From contig NZ_JACEZT010000002.1 of the NCBI RefSeq assembly GCF_014042345.1, forward strand, positions 186,001 through 250,000: DNA of 64,000 nucleotides, given 5' to 3'. Below are positions 50,960 through 59,763 of this stretch, piece by piece. The stretch comes from Rugamonas brunnea (GTDB taxonomy: Bacteria > Pseudomonadota > Gammaproteobacteria > Burkholderiales > Burkholderiaceae_D). The notes under the pieces are model-generated. The model was not told the origin of the DNA, did no database searches, and was given only the letters and a program-made list of their open reading frames with translations. A program made the position numbers and the translations under genes. Numbering within the stretch: position 1 is the stretch's first letter; every line of letters starts with the position of its first letter.

Positions 50960-51376
50960 TCGTCGGGTTCTCTTAAGTTCTTTATTCTTGTCGGCGTTCT
51001 GTCGTATGGCGCAGCTCGCCAGTCGGTCGCGGCACGCTCTTGGCGTACGCAGCCGCCACCTTAGTCTAATTTCCACAAGGCATCTGTTGTTCAGGAGGGA
51101 AATAGAATGAGTGTTCTATTTTTAATGTGGTTTTTCGACCAAAAAGCGACGCCATTGTCGACGTTGGATCAATAAGTTATTGATATTGAATGTCTTTTTT
51201 ATATCTTGGCAGGCCAGGACCGAAAGTGCGTGCGGTCCGGGTCCGGCGTGTGACTGGCGGTCGATCGCGACGCCATCCGGGCCACGTTGACGGCAGCGGC
51301 CGCGACACCAATTCGCCCGCCAGGGATTACAATAGCGGCTACCTTTTTCCCTCCATTCCTAGCACGAGAACATACT
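50960..51376. other. Divergent intergenic region between porin copy 2 and argJ
   Basis: It holds the porin copy 2 regulatory box (51058-51083), an A/T-rich block at about 51100-51215, and a TACAAT (51328-51333) about 44 bp before the argJ start that is the best -10 candidate for argJ. I see no gene in it. Confidence 0.5.
51058..51083 (-). promoter_or_regulatory. Conserved upstream box of porin copy 2
   Basis: A 26-bp element from ACCTTAGTCTAATTTCCAC onward, with 22 of 26 positions identical to 49136-49161 and nearly the same distance to the start codon (99 against 97 bp). Confidence 0.6.
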
Positions 51377-52615
51377 ATGGCCGTCAACTCCCCCAAGCCC
51401 ATCGCCGCTGACCTCAAGCCCGTCGCGGGCGTCGACATCGGCTACGCCGAAGCCGGCATCAAGAAGCCCAACCGCAAGGACGTGCTGGTGCTGCAGGTGG
51501 CGCCGGGCGCCACGGTGGCCGGGGTGTTCACGCTCAACCGTTTCTGCGCCGCGCCGGTGCAGGTGGCCAAGGCCCACCTGGCGGCCGCCCAGGCCGGCGG
51601 CAAGCCGGTCCGCGCACTGATGGTCAACACCGGCAACGCCAACGCCGGCACGGGCGAGGCCGGCCTGGCCGCCGCCAACGCCAGCTGCGCCGCGCTGGCC
51701 GGCCTGCTCGGCTGCGAGGCGCAGCAGATCCTGCCGTTCTCGACCGGCGTGATCCTCGAGCAGCTGCCGGTCGACAAGATCGTGGCCGGCCTGCCGCAAG
51801 CCGTGGCCAGCCTGAAGGCCGACAACTGGTACAACGCGGCCGAAGCCATCATGACCACCGACACCCAGCCCAAGGCCGCCTCGCGCAGCGTCAACGTGGC
51901 CGGCCACGCCGTCACACTGACGGGCATCAGCAAGGGCGCCGGCATGATCAAGCCCAACATGGCCACCATGCTGGGCTTCCTCGCGTTCGACGCCAAGGTG
52001 GCCCAGCCGGTGCTGGACGTGCTGGTCAAGCAGGTGGCCGACCTCAGCTTCAACTGCATCACCATCGACGGCGACACCTCGACCAACGATTCCTTCATGC
52101 TGATCGCCACCGGCGCCGGCACCTTGGAAGTCAATTCGGTCGACAGCCCTGAATACGCCGCGCTGGCGGCCGCCGTGACCGACCTCGCGCTGTTCCTGGC
52201 GCAAGCCATCGTGCGCGACGGCGAGGGCGCGACCAAGTTCATCACCGTCACCGTGGAGGACGGCAAGGACGTGGCCGAATGCCGCAAGATCGCCTACTCG
52301 ATTGGCCACTCGCCGCTGGTCAAGACCGCCTTCTTCGCTTCCGACCCCAACCTGGGCCGCATCCTGGCCGCCATCGGCTACGCCGGCGTGGACGACCTCG
52401 ACGTGAGCAAGCTCAACCTGTACCTGGACGACGTGTGGGTGGCCAAGGATGGCGGCCGCAATCCCGACTACAAGGAAGAGGATGGCCAGCGCGTGATGTC
52501 GCAAAGCGAGATCACGGTGCGCGTCAAGCTGGCGCGCGGCGCGGCCGCCGCCACCGTCTACACCTGCGACCTGTCGCACGACTACGTGACCATCAACGCC
52601 GACTACCGTTCCTGA
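51377..52615 (+). CDS. argJ: Bifunctional glutamate N-acetyltransferase / ornithine acetyltransferase
   Basis: 412 residues. The autocleavage region [15 protein letters not shown] is present, with Thr after Ala as the nucleophile that becomes the N-terminus of the beta chain. [16 protein letters not shown] and [10 protein letters not shown] are further ArgJ motifs. It moves acetyl groups in arginine synthesis. The ATG at 51377 gives a normal N-terminus ([20 protein letters not shown]). It is followed after two bases by the DUF815 ATPase gene. Confidence 0.96.
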   Translation: MAVNSPKPIAADLKPVAGVDIGYAEAGIKKPNRKDVLVLQVAPGATVAGVFTLNRFCAAPVQVAKAHLAAAQAGGKPVRALMVNTGNANAGTGEAGLAAANASCAALAGLLGCEAQQILPFSTGVILEQLPVDKIVAGLPQAVASLKADNWYNAAEAIMTTDTQPKAASRSVNVAGHAVTLTGISKGAGMIKPNMATMLGFLAFDAKVAQPVLDVLVKQVADLSFNCITIDGDTSTNDSFMLIATGAGTLEVNSVDSPEYAALAAAVTDLALFLAQAIVRDGEGATKFITVTVEDGKDVAECRKIAYSIGHSPLVKTAFFASDPNLGRILAAIGYAGVDDLDVSKLNLYLDDVWVAKDGGRNPDYKEEDGQRVMSQSEITVRVKLARGAAAATVYTCDLSHDYVTINADYRS

Positions 52616-52617
52616 TC

Positions 52618-53502
52618 ATGAGCACGCCACTGGAACAATTCCTGGTGCGGGCCGAGGCGCTGCTGCAGCGCGTCGAGGCCATCCTGCCGCAGACGCCGCG
52701 CGCGCCGGACTGGCGGCTCGGTTTCGCCTACCGCTGGCGCCGCCACCACAGCGGCGCCAGCTACCTGCAGGCCGTGGCGCACGCCTCGTCCATCACGCTG
52801 TCGGACCTGCACAACATCGGCCCGCAAAAGGCCCAGATTGAGCAGAACACGCGCCAGTTCGTGGCCGGCCGCCCGGCCAACAACGTGCTGTTGACGGGCG
52901 CGCGCGGCACCGGCAAGTCCTCGCTGATCAAGGCCTGCCTGAACCAGTTCGCGGCCGACGGCCTGCGCCTGATCGAGGTCGACAAGGCCGACCTGGCCGA
53001 GCTGCCCGACATCGTGGACCTGGTGGCCGGCCGGCCCGAGCGCTTCATCATTTTCTGCGACGATTTGTCGTTCGAAGAGGGCGAGAGCGGCTACAAGGCG
53101 CTCAAGGTGGCGCTCGACGGCAGCGTGGCCGCCCAGTCGGACAACGTGCTGATCTACGCCACCTCGAACCGCCGCCACCTGATGCCTGAGCGCATGTCCG
53201 ACAACGCCAGCTACCAGCATGACGAGGATGGCGATCTGCATCCGGGCGAGACGGTGGAGGAAAAGATTTCGCTGTCCGAGCGCTTCGGCTTGTGGCTGTC
53301 GTTCTATCCGTTCAAGCAGGACGATTACCTCGACATCGTGGCCCACTGGCTCACCTCGTTCGGCTGCGACGCGGCGCAGATCGAGACCGCCCGCGCCGAC
53401 GCCCTGCGCTGGGCCTTGCAGCGCGGTTCCCGCTCGGGCAGGGTGGCCTGGCAGTTCGCCAAGGATTACGCGGGCAAGCTGCCGCAGGACGGCGTGGCAT
53501 GA
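52618..53502 (+). CDS. DUF815 AAA-family ATPase
   Basis: 294 residues. An N-terminal helical part leads into Walker A GARGTGKSSL, Walker B ERFIIFCDDLSFEEGE, and the sensor region YATSNRRHLMPERM, which is typical of DUF815. The function of the family is not established. It starts two bases after argJ and ends in an ATGA overlap with mutT, so the three appear cotranscribed. Confidence 0.9.
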   Translation: MSTPLEQFLVRAEALLQRVEAILPQTPRAPDWRLGFAYRWRRHHSGASYLQAVAHASSITLSDLHNIGPQKAQIEQNTRQFVAGRPANNVLLTGARGTGKSSLIKACLNQFAADGLRLIEVDKADLAELPDIVDLVAGRPERFIIFCDDLSFEEGESGYKALKVALDGSVAAQSDNVLIYATSNRRHLMPERMSDNASYQHDEDGDLHPGETVEEKISLSERFGLWLSFYPFKQDDYLDIVAHWLTSFGCDAAQIETARADALRWALQRGSRSGRVAWQFAKDYAGKLPQDGVA

Positions 53503-53963
53503 GCGGTGGGGGTAGCGTGAGTGACACGAACGGCAAGAGCAGCAAGAACGGCACGGGTGGCGAGGCGCCGGCGCGTCCGATCGACGTGGCCGTCGGCATC
53601 CTGGTCCAGCCCAACGGCGACGTGCTGCTGGGCCAGCGGCCGGCCGGCAAGCCCTACGCCGGCTATTGGGAATTCCCCGGCGGCAAAGTCGATCCGGGCG
53701 AGACGGTGCTGGAGGCGCTCAAACGCGAATTCGTCGAGGAGCTGGGCCTGACCATCCACAGCGCCGAGGAATGGTGCGGCATCGAGCACGTGTATCCGCA
53801 TGCGCACGTGCGGCTGCATTTCTTCATCAGCCGCGACTGGGCAGGCGAACCGCAAAGCCTGGAAGGGCAGGCGTTCGCCTGGCAGGGCACGGTGGGGGTG
53901 GAGCCGCTGCTGCCCGCCACCATCCCCTTGCTGGCATGGCTGGAGCAGGTGCGCTACGGCTAG
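53499..53963 (+). CDS. MutT-type Nudix hydrolase (8-oxo-dGTPase-like)
   Basis: 154 residues. A Ser/Gly/Lys-rich tail of ~25 residues precedes VAVGILVQPNGDVLLGQRP. The Nudix box is complete: GGKVDPGETVLEALKREFVE followed by ELGL, with all catalytic Glu and Arg residues. The gene sits near yacG and coaE as in many proteobacteria, where this member is MutT. Its start overlaps the ATPase stop (ATGA); an internal start after the tail is possible. Confidence 0.88.
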   Translation: MSGGGSVSDTNGKSSKNGTGGEAPARPIDVAVGILVQPNGDVLLGQRPAGKPYAGYWEFPGGKVDPGETVLEALKREFVEELGLTIHSAEEWCGIEHVYPHAHVRLHFFISRDWAGEPQSLEGQAFAWQGTVGVEPLLPATIPLLAWLEQVRYG

Positions 53964-53982
53964 GCGCCGCTAGCGGCCGCGC

Positions 53983-54153
53983 TCATTCCTGGTCGAGCGG
54001 ATCGACGGGCGGTGCGGCGGGGATGGTGTATTTTTCCTCGGCCCAGGCGCCCAGGTCGATTTTTTTGCAACGTTCCGAGCAGAACGGGCGGAATTTGTTC
54101 TCCGGCTTCCATTCCACTTTGGCGCCGCAGGTGGGGCAATCTACAACGGTCAT
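53983..54153 (-). CDS. yacG: DNA gyrase inhibitor YacG (small zinc protein)
   Basis: 56 residues, easily missed because of size. It starts [15 protein letters not shown] and has a second Cys pair in [16 protein letters not shown], giving the C-x2-C / C-x3-C zinc site of YacG, and the C-terminus [11 protein letters not shown] is also typical. In E. coli YacG binds GyrB and inhibits supercoiling. It follows zapD by nine bases on the same strand, the classical coaE-zapD-yacG order. Confidence 0.95.
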   Translation of the reverse strand: MTVVDCPTCGAKVEWKPENKFRPFCSERCKKIDLGAWAEEKYTIPAAPPVDPLDQE

Positions 54154-54162
54154 AGCAATCGA

Positions 54163-54918
54163 TCAAAAATTACAGAGCGTGAGCTCGAATGGGACATCGT
54201 CTTCGAGCGGCTTGGGCTTGAGGTCGCCGCCCTGGGTGGTGAAGCGCACCCACAGCATGTATTTGTTGGCCGAGATCTCGGGGATGGCGCCCAACGTCTC
54301 GTCCAGCGTCAGCCGCAGCATCTGGTACACCTTGCCCTGCAACATCTGCTGGTAGCTGCCGGCCGAGGCGATCATCTTGACCGGGCCGCCCGAGTCGCGC
54401 AGCAGGCGCAGCACCAGGGCCAGCGCGTCGAACAGCGGCGCCAGCGGGGCGAACCAGTTGGCGATGTCGGCGAAGCGCTGTTCGGCGCTGCGCTGCTGCC
54501 ACGCGTAATAGGACGGCAGGTCGAACTCGCAGGCGCCGCCGGGGATGATGGTGCGGCCGCGGATCGACATCAGCCATTCGTTGTCGCGCACGTTCTGGCC
54601 GGTCTTGCCCTGGGCCGCCACCAGCGCGCCGCTGACGGCGTCCAGCTCGCCCAGGATGGCGTCCAGCGTTTCGGTCTGGACGTTGGGATTCATGCGGTAG
54701 CCCAGCAGGCTCTGGCGCTGGCGTTCCAGCTCTTGCAGCAGGTCCGACTTGAGATCGGCCCGTCCCGCCACTTCCAGCATGTCGAAGATGGTGGCCAGCG
54801 CGACATGGTGCTGCATCGGGTGTTCTTGATGCACAAAGAACTTGAATTTCTCGTACAGGTCCTCCAACCGCAACAGGGTACGTATGCGTTCGTTGAAAGG
54901 ATATTCGTAGACGATCAA
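54163..54918 (-). CDS. zapD: Cell division protein ZapD
   Basis: 251 residues, the normal length. It starts [20 protein letters not shown], the ZapD signature, and contains [20 protein letters not shown] and the end FELTLCNF. It bundles FtsZ filaments and stabilises the Z-ring. It lies 64 bp after coaE and nine bases before yacG. Confidence 0.96.
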   Translation of the reverse strand: MIVYEYPFNERIRTLLRLEDLYEKFKFFVHQEHPMQHHVALATIFDMLEVAGRADLKSDLLQELERQRQSLLGYRMNPNVQTETLDAILGELDAVSGALVAAQGKTGQNVRDNEWLMSIRGRTIIPGGACEFDLPSYYAWQQRSAEQRFADIANWFAPLAPLFDALALVLRLLRDSGGPVKMIASAGSYQQMLQGKVYQMLRLTLDETLGAIPEISANKYMLWVRFTTQGGDLKPKPLEDDVPFELTLCNF

Positions 54919-54982
54919 AATAACATCCCTCTATGTGTGGACCCGCTGATAATCCCGTGATTTTGAAGCAAGCGAAGCAAAA

Positions 54983-55624
54983 TTACAAACGTTGAGGCCC
55001 GTTTGGCGCCATTCCGGTCGAAAAAGTCAGATATAACTGGTGCAGGCGCTCGATCTGGGGCGTCAGCGCGTCCAGCCCGGCGTCGTTGGTGATCACGTCG
55101 TCGGCCGCGTCCAGCCGCTGCTGGCGCGTGGCCTGTGCCGCCATGATGGCCCGCACTTGCGCTTCTGGCAAGTGGTTGCGCGCCATCACACGGGCTAGCT
55201 GAACCGTTTCCGCGCAGTCTACCGCAAGCACGCGCGTCACCCGCGCACGCCACGAGCCCGATTCCACCAGCAGCGGGATGGCCAGCATCACGTAGCAACC
55301 GGTGGCGGCGGCCGTGGCCGCCTCGGTGGCGGCCCGGATGCGCGGGTGCAGGATCGCTTCCAGCCTGGTCTTGGCGGCGGCGTCGGCGAACACCAGCTGG
55401 CGCATGCGGGCGCGGTCGAGCGCGCCGGTCGCGTCCGCGTATTCGGGGCCGAACTGGGAAACGATGTCGGCCATGGCGGCGCCGCCGGGCGCCGTCAGGC
55501 TGTGGGCGATCTGGTCGGTGTCGACGATGGTCACGCCGCGCGCGGCGAACAGCTCGGCCACCGTGCTCTTGCCGCTGCCGATGCCGCCCGTCAGGCCGAC
55601 CGTGAAGCGAGGCTGGCCGCCCAT
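54983..55624 (-). CDS. coaE: Dephospho-CoA kinase
   Basis: 213 residues. P-loop GLTGGIGSGKSTVAELF and the DTDQIAHSLTAPGG motif identify CoaE, which phosphorylates dephospho-CoA in the last step of CoA synthesis. It begins one base after the pilD stop, so it belongs to the pilus operon transcript. Confidence 0.97.
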   Translation of the reverse strand: MGGQPRFTVGLTGGIGSGKSTVAELFAARGVTIVDTDQIAHSLTAPGGAAMADIVSQFGPEYADATGALDRARMRQLVFADAAAKTRLEAILHPRIRAATEAATAAATGCYVMLAIPLLVESGSWRARVTRVLAVDCAETVQLARVMARNHLPEAQVRAIMAAQATRQQRLDAADDVITNDAGLDALTPQIERLHQLYLTFSTGMAPNGPQRL

Positions 55625-55625
55625 G

Positions 55626-56492
55626 TCAGCCCAGCAGGCCGGACGTGAAGCCCGACAGTTGTTTGTCGCACAGCAGGGCGATCACGCCGGCCGCCGCCAG
55701 GTAGGGGCCGAACGGGATCGGATTGTGGCGGCCGTGGCGCGCGAACACGATCAGGCAGATGCCGACCACGGCCCCCACCACCGACGACAGCAGGATGATG
55801 GCCGGCAGCATGCTCCAGCCCATCCACGCGCCCAGCGCGGCCAGCAGCTTGAAGTCGCCATAGCCCATGCCTTCCTTGCCGGTGGCCAGCTTGAACAGCC
55901 AGTAGATCGACCACAGCGCCAGGTAGCCGGCCGCCGCGCCGATCACGGCGTCCTGCAGCGGCACGAAGGTGGCGTTGATGTTGAGCAGCAGGCCGGCCCA
56001 CAGCAGCGGGAAGGTCAGGTCGTCCGGCAGCATCTGGGTGTCGAAGTCGATGAAGGTCATGGCCACCAGCGCGCACACGAAGAAGATGGCGGCCAGGCCG
56101 GCCCAGCCGCTGCCGAAGTGCCACACCATCACGCCCGACAGCACCGCCGTCAGCAGTTCCACGGCCGGGTAGCGGGCCGAGATCGGCGCCTTGCAGGCGC
56201 TGCACTTGCCGCCCTGGATCAGGTAGCTGAGCAGCGGGATGTTTTCCATGGCCGTGATCTGGTGGCCGCAGTGCGGGCAGGCCGAGCGCGGCACGATCAG
56301 GTTGTAGCGGTCGGTGTGGGGCGGCTCCTTGCCGCTTTCCGTGGCCACGTAGTTGTCCGATTCGCGCTGCATCATCTTCGGCAGGCGGTGGATGACGACA
56401 TTGAGGAAGCTGCCGAACATCAGGCCGAACAGGCCGGCGATCAGGCTGATGACGAGGTTGGCGGGCGGGGCGAAGAAGAGGGTAGTTTGCAC
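55626..56492 (-). CDS. pilD: Type IV prepilin peptidase / N-methyltransferase
   Basis: About 288 residues from a GTG at 56492 (MQTTLFFAPPANLVISLIAG); ATGs at 56561 and 56582 would add a non-membrane tail and no SD settles the choice. Four cysteines in two C-x2-C pairs (CPHCGHQ and CSACKAP) form the zinc site. The catalytic aspartates lie in FIDFDTQMLPD and GYGDFKLLA (GxGD protease). It cleaves and N-methylates prepilins in the inner membrane. Confidence 0.94.
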   Translation of the reverse strand: MQTTLFFAPPANLVISLIAGLFGLMFGSFLNVVIHRLPKMMQRESDNYVATESGKEPPHTDRYNLIVPRSACPHCGHQITAMENIPLLSYLIQGGKCSACKAPISARYPAVELLTAVLSGVMVWHFGSGWAGLAAIFFVCALVAMTFIDFDTQMLPDDLTFPLLWAGLLLNINATFVPLQDAVIGAAAGYLALWSIYWLFKLATGKEGMGYGDFKLLAALGAWMGWSMLPAIILLSSVVGAVVGICLIVFARHGRHNPIPFGPYLAAAGVIALLCDKQLSGFTSGLLG

Positions 56493-56597
56493 GATGGAGT
56501 GTTGCGCCCTGGGGGCGTCGTTATTGTCACGGGTCGAGTGTAATGCATTCCTGGCTGGCATGGGGCCGGCGCGCGGCCCCATGCTGCCAACCGGCCG

Positions 56598-57815
56598 TCA
56601 GACGACGGAGCCGAGTTTGAAGATGGGCAGGTACATGGCGATCACCAGGCCGCCGATCAGCACGCCCAGGATCACCATGATCATCGGTTCCATCAGGCTC
56701 GACAGCGAAGCGACGGCGTCATCGACTTCCTCCTCGTAGAAGTCGGCCACCTTGCCCAGCATGGCGTCGAGCGAACCCGATTCCTCGCCGATGGCCACCA
56801 TCTGCGTCACCATGTTGGGGAACACGTCGGCGTTCTGCATGGCCACCGTCAGGCTGGTGCCGGTGCTGACCTCGCTCTGGATGCGGCGCGTGGCGTCCAG
56901 GTAGACGGCGTTGCCGGCCGCCCCGCCCACCGAGTCGAGCGACTCGACCAGCGGCACGCCGGCCGCGAACATGGTCGACAGGGTGCGGGTCCAGCGCGCG
57001 ATGGTGGCCTTGCGGATCACGTCGCCGAACACGGGCAGTTTGAGCATGGTGACATCCATGAAGCGCTGCACCTTGGCCGAGCGCTGCCAGGCGCGGAAGA
57101 AGAAGTACAGGCCGCCGAAGATGCCGCCGAAGATCACGTACCACCACTTGACGAAGAATTCCGAGATCGCCATTACGGCCAGCGTGGGCGCGGGCAGGTC
57201 GGCGCCGAAGCTCTTGAACACTTCCTTGAAGGCCGGCACCACCCAGATCATGATCACGGCCGTGACGATGAAGGCCACGGCCAGGATCGACACCGGGTAC
57301 ATCAGGGCCGACTTGATCTTGGCCTTCATGGCCAGCGTCTTTTCCTTGTAGATCGCGAGCCGGGTCAGCAGGTCCTCCAGGATACCAGCCTGTTCGCCGG
57401 CGCCCACCAGGTTGCAGAACAGCGGGTCGAAATACAGGGGGAACTTGCGGAACGCCTGGTTCAGGCTGGTGCCGGTCTCGATGTCGGCCCGCAGGTCCAG
57501 CACCAGCTTGGACACGGACGGGTTGGCGTGGCCCTTGCCGACGATGTCGAACGATTGCAGCAGCGGCACGCCGGCCTTCATCATGGTGGCCAGCTGGCGC
57601 GTGAACAGCGAGATATCCTTGTCCGTCACCTTCTTGCCGCTGCGGTAGACCTTCTTCTTGACCTTGGTGACCATGATGCCCTGGCGGCGCAGGGTGACGT
57701 TGACCACGGCCTCGCCGCCGGCGCGCAGCTCGCCGCGCACGGTCTTGCCGGTCTTGTCCTTGCCTTCCCAGGTAAAGATGGATTCCTTGATCGGGGTGCC
57801 GCTCGATGTGGCCAT
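56598..57815 (-). CDS. pilC: Type IV pilus assembly inner-membrane protein PilC
   Basis: 405 residues; two GspF domains, each with LATMMKAGVPLLQSFDI-type motifs (second: LSTMFAAGVPLVESLDSVGG) and three TMs in total. It is the platform that couples PilB and PilT to pilin movement. It starts ten bases after the pilB stop. Confidence 0.96.
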   Translation of the reverse strand: MATSSGTPIKESIFTWEGKDKTGKTVRGELRAGGEAVVNVTLRRQGIMVTKVKKKVYRSGKKVTDKDISLFTRQLATMMKAGVPLLQSFDIVGKGHANPSVSKLVLDLRADIETGTSLNQAFRKFPLYFDPLFCNLVGAGEQAGILEDLLTRLAIYKEKTLAMKAKIKSALMYPVSILAVAFIVTAVIMIWVVPAFKEVFKSFGADLPAPTLAVMAISEFFVKWWYVIFGGIFGGLYFFFRAWQRSAKVQRFMDVTMLKLPVFGDVIRKATIARWTRTLSTMFAAGVPLVESLDSVGGAAGNAVYLDATRRIQSEVSTGTSLTVAMQNADVFPNMVTQMVAIGEESGSLDAMLGKVADFYEEEVDDAVASLSSLMEPMIMVILGVLIGGLVIAMYLPIFKLGSVV

Positions 57816-57825
57816 GGTCGCTTTC

Positions 57826-59559
57826 CTATTCGTTGGTGCAGCCGAGTACTTCTTCCAGGCTGGTCAGGCCGCTCTTGACCTTGACCAGGCCGGACTGGCG
57901 CAGCGACTTCACGCCTTCGGCCTCGGACTGGGCCGCGATCTGCATGGAGTTGCCGCTGGCCAGGATCAGCGCTTCGATGGCCGGGGTGATGGGCATGATC
58001 TGGTAGATGCCGACCCGGCCCTTGTAGCCGCCGCCGTTGCAGCGTTCGCAGCCGACCGGGCCGTACGGTTTCCAGCTGCCGTCCAGTTCCTCGGGCTTGA
58101 AGCCGGCCTTGATCAGCAGGTCCGGCGAAATGTCGACCGGCTGCTTGCAGATGCACAGCCGGCGCGCCAGGCGCTGGGCCGTGATCAGGATCACGGATGA
58201 GGCGATGTTGAACGGCGCCACGCCCATGTTCATCAGGCGCGTCAGGGTGGACGGCGCGTCGTTGGTGTGCAGCGTGGAGAACACCATGTGGCCGGTCTGG
58301 GCCGCCTTGATGGCGATGTCGGCCGTCTCCAGGTCGCGGATCTCGCCGACCATGATGATGTCCGGGTCCTGGCGCAGGAACGATTTCAGGGCCACCGGGA
58401 AGGTCAGGCCGGCCTTGTCGTTGACGTTGACCTGGTTCACGCCCGGCAGGTTGATCTCGGCCGGGTCCTCGGCCGTGGAGATGTTGATGCCGGGCTTGTT
58501 GATCACGTTCAGGCAGGTGTACAGCGACACCGTCTTGCCCGAACCGGTGGGGCCCGTCACCAGCACCATGCCGTAGGGGCGGTGGATGGCGTCGAGCAGC
58601 AGCGCCTTCTGGTCCGGGTCGTAGCCGAGCGCGTCGATGCCCATCTGGGCCTGGGTGGCGTCCAGGATACGCATCACGGTCTTTTCGCCGAACAGCGTGG
58701 GCAGGGTCGAGATCCGCAGGTCGATGGTCTTGGTCGGCGACACGATCAGGCGCATGCGGCCATCCTGCGGGATGCGCTTTTCCGAGATGTCGAGCTTGGC
58801 CAGCACCTTGATGCGCGACACCAGCTTTTCCTTGATCGAGATCGGCGGCTGGGCATGCTCGATCAGCACGCCGTCGACGCGGAAGCGGATGCGGTAGAAC
58901 TTTTCGAACGGCTCGAAGTGCAGGTCGGAGGCGCCCATGTTGACGGCGTCCATCAGCATCTTGTTGAGGAAGCGCACGATGGGCGCGTCCTCCACCTCGC
59001 TGGCGGCCTGGTCGGCGGCGGCCGTGGTGGCCGGATTGTCGTCCTCGGCGAACTGGATGTCCTGTTCCTCGCCGGCCAGCTCGTTGATGCTCTGCTCGGC
59101 GCTCTTGCTGAGCGCGGCCAGCAGCTTGAGCAGCGCGTCGTGGGCCACGATCACCGGCTCCACCGTCGATTCGGTCTGGAACTTGATCTGGTCCAGGGCC
59201 TGGGTGTTGGTGGGGTCGGAGATGGCGACCGACATCTTGTTGCCGCGCTTGGCCAGCGCCACCACGCGCTGGGTGTACATCAGCTTGCCGTCGATGGCCT
59301 TGGGCGGCAGCACGTCCAGGTTCAGGCAGGCCAGGTCGATCAGCGGATAGCCATAGGTTTCCGCGCAAAACGAGGCCAGCGTGGACGCGTCCAGGGTGCC
59401 GCTGGCCAGCACGGCGTCGATGAAGGGCAGCTTCTCGGTCAGCGATTTTTTTTGCAGCGCCTCCGCCTGCTGGACGCTCAGGCGTCCGGCTTGCATCAGG
59501 GCGCGGGCCAGCCCCGGCAAGGAGGTGCTGGGCGCCGCGTTGGGGAGGACTGCTGCCAT
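57826..59559 (-). CDS. pilB: Type IV pilus assembly ATPase PilB
   Basis: 577 residues. An N-terminal MshEN/T2SSE-N domain (residues ~15-160) precedes Walker A GPTGSGKT, the Asp box and Walker B (IIMVGEIRDLETADIA) and the His box. The C-terminal zinc cysteines (LCICKQP, then GCERCNGGGYKGR) are present. It powers pilus extension. A 20-bp near-palindrome lies about 110 bp upstream. Confidence 0.97.
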   Translation of the reverse strand: MAAVLPNAAPSTSLPGLARALMQAGRLSVQQAEALQKKSLTEKLPFIDAVLASGTLDASTLASFCAETYGYPLIDLACLNLDVLPPKAIDGKLMYTQRVVALAKRGNKMSVAISDPTNTQALDQIKFQTESTVEPVIVAHDALLKLLAALSKSAEQSINELAGEEQDIQFAEDDNPATTAAADQAASEVEDAPIVRFLNKMLMDAVNMGASDLHFEPFEKFYRIRFRVDGVLIEHAQPPISIKEKLVSRIKVLAKLDISEKRIPQDGRMRLIVSPTKTIDLRISTLPTLFGEKTVMRILDATQAQMGIDALGYDPDQKALLLDAIHRPYGMVLVTGPTGSGKTVSLYTCLNVINKPGINISTAEDPAEINLPGVNQVNVNDKAGLTFPVALKSFLRQDPDIIMVGEIRDLETADIAIKAAQTGHMVFSTLHTNDAPSTLTRLMNMGVAPFNIASSVILITAQRLARRLCICKQPVDISPDLLIKAGFKPEELDGSWKPYGPVGCERCNGGGYKGRVGIYQIMPITPAIEALILASGNSMQIAAQSEAEGVKSLRQSGLVKVKSGLTSLEEVLGCTNE

Positions 59560-59667
59560 AAGAGCGCGCTGTAAAGATAAGGGTAGGGAACGTGGAGCGG
59601 ACAGGGTCGGCCTGGCCCTCGGCTACCCGTCGGATAATGCCCTCAGGAAGCTGGTTTGTAAAGTAAT

Positions 59668-59687
59668 TTGTTGCCGTACGGTAACAA
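59668..59687. promoter_or_regulatory. 20-bp near-perfect palindrome upstream of pilB
   Basis: TTGTTGCCGTACGGTAACAA equals its reverse complement except at one symmetric pair (18 of 20). No T-tract follows, so an operator is more likely than a terminator. It lies between the CorC-like gene and pilB. Confidence 0.45.
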
Positions 59688-59763
59688 TGTGTGCCCCATC
59701 ATGGCCGCCGGCGCATCGCCGCGGGGCAGGGCGCCCGCAACGGCGGGGTTGCGGCGGTTCTGC

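Noticed and set aside
51287..51333. TTGACG with TACAAT as the argJ promoter
   Set aside because: The two elements are 35 bases apart; only the TACAAT remains as a weak candidate.
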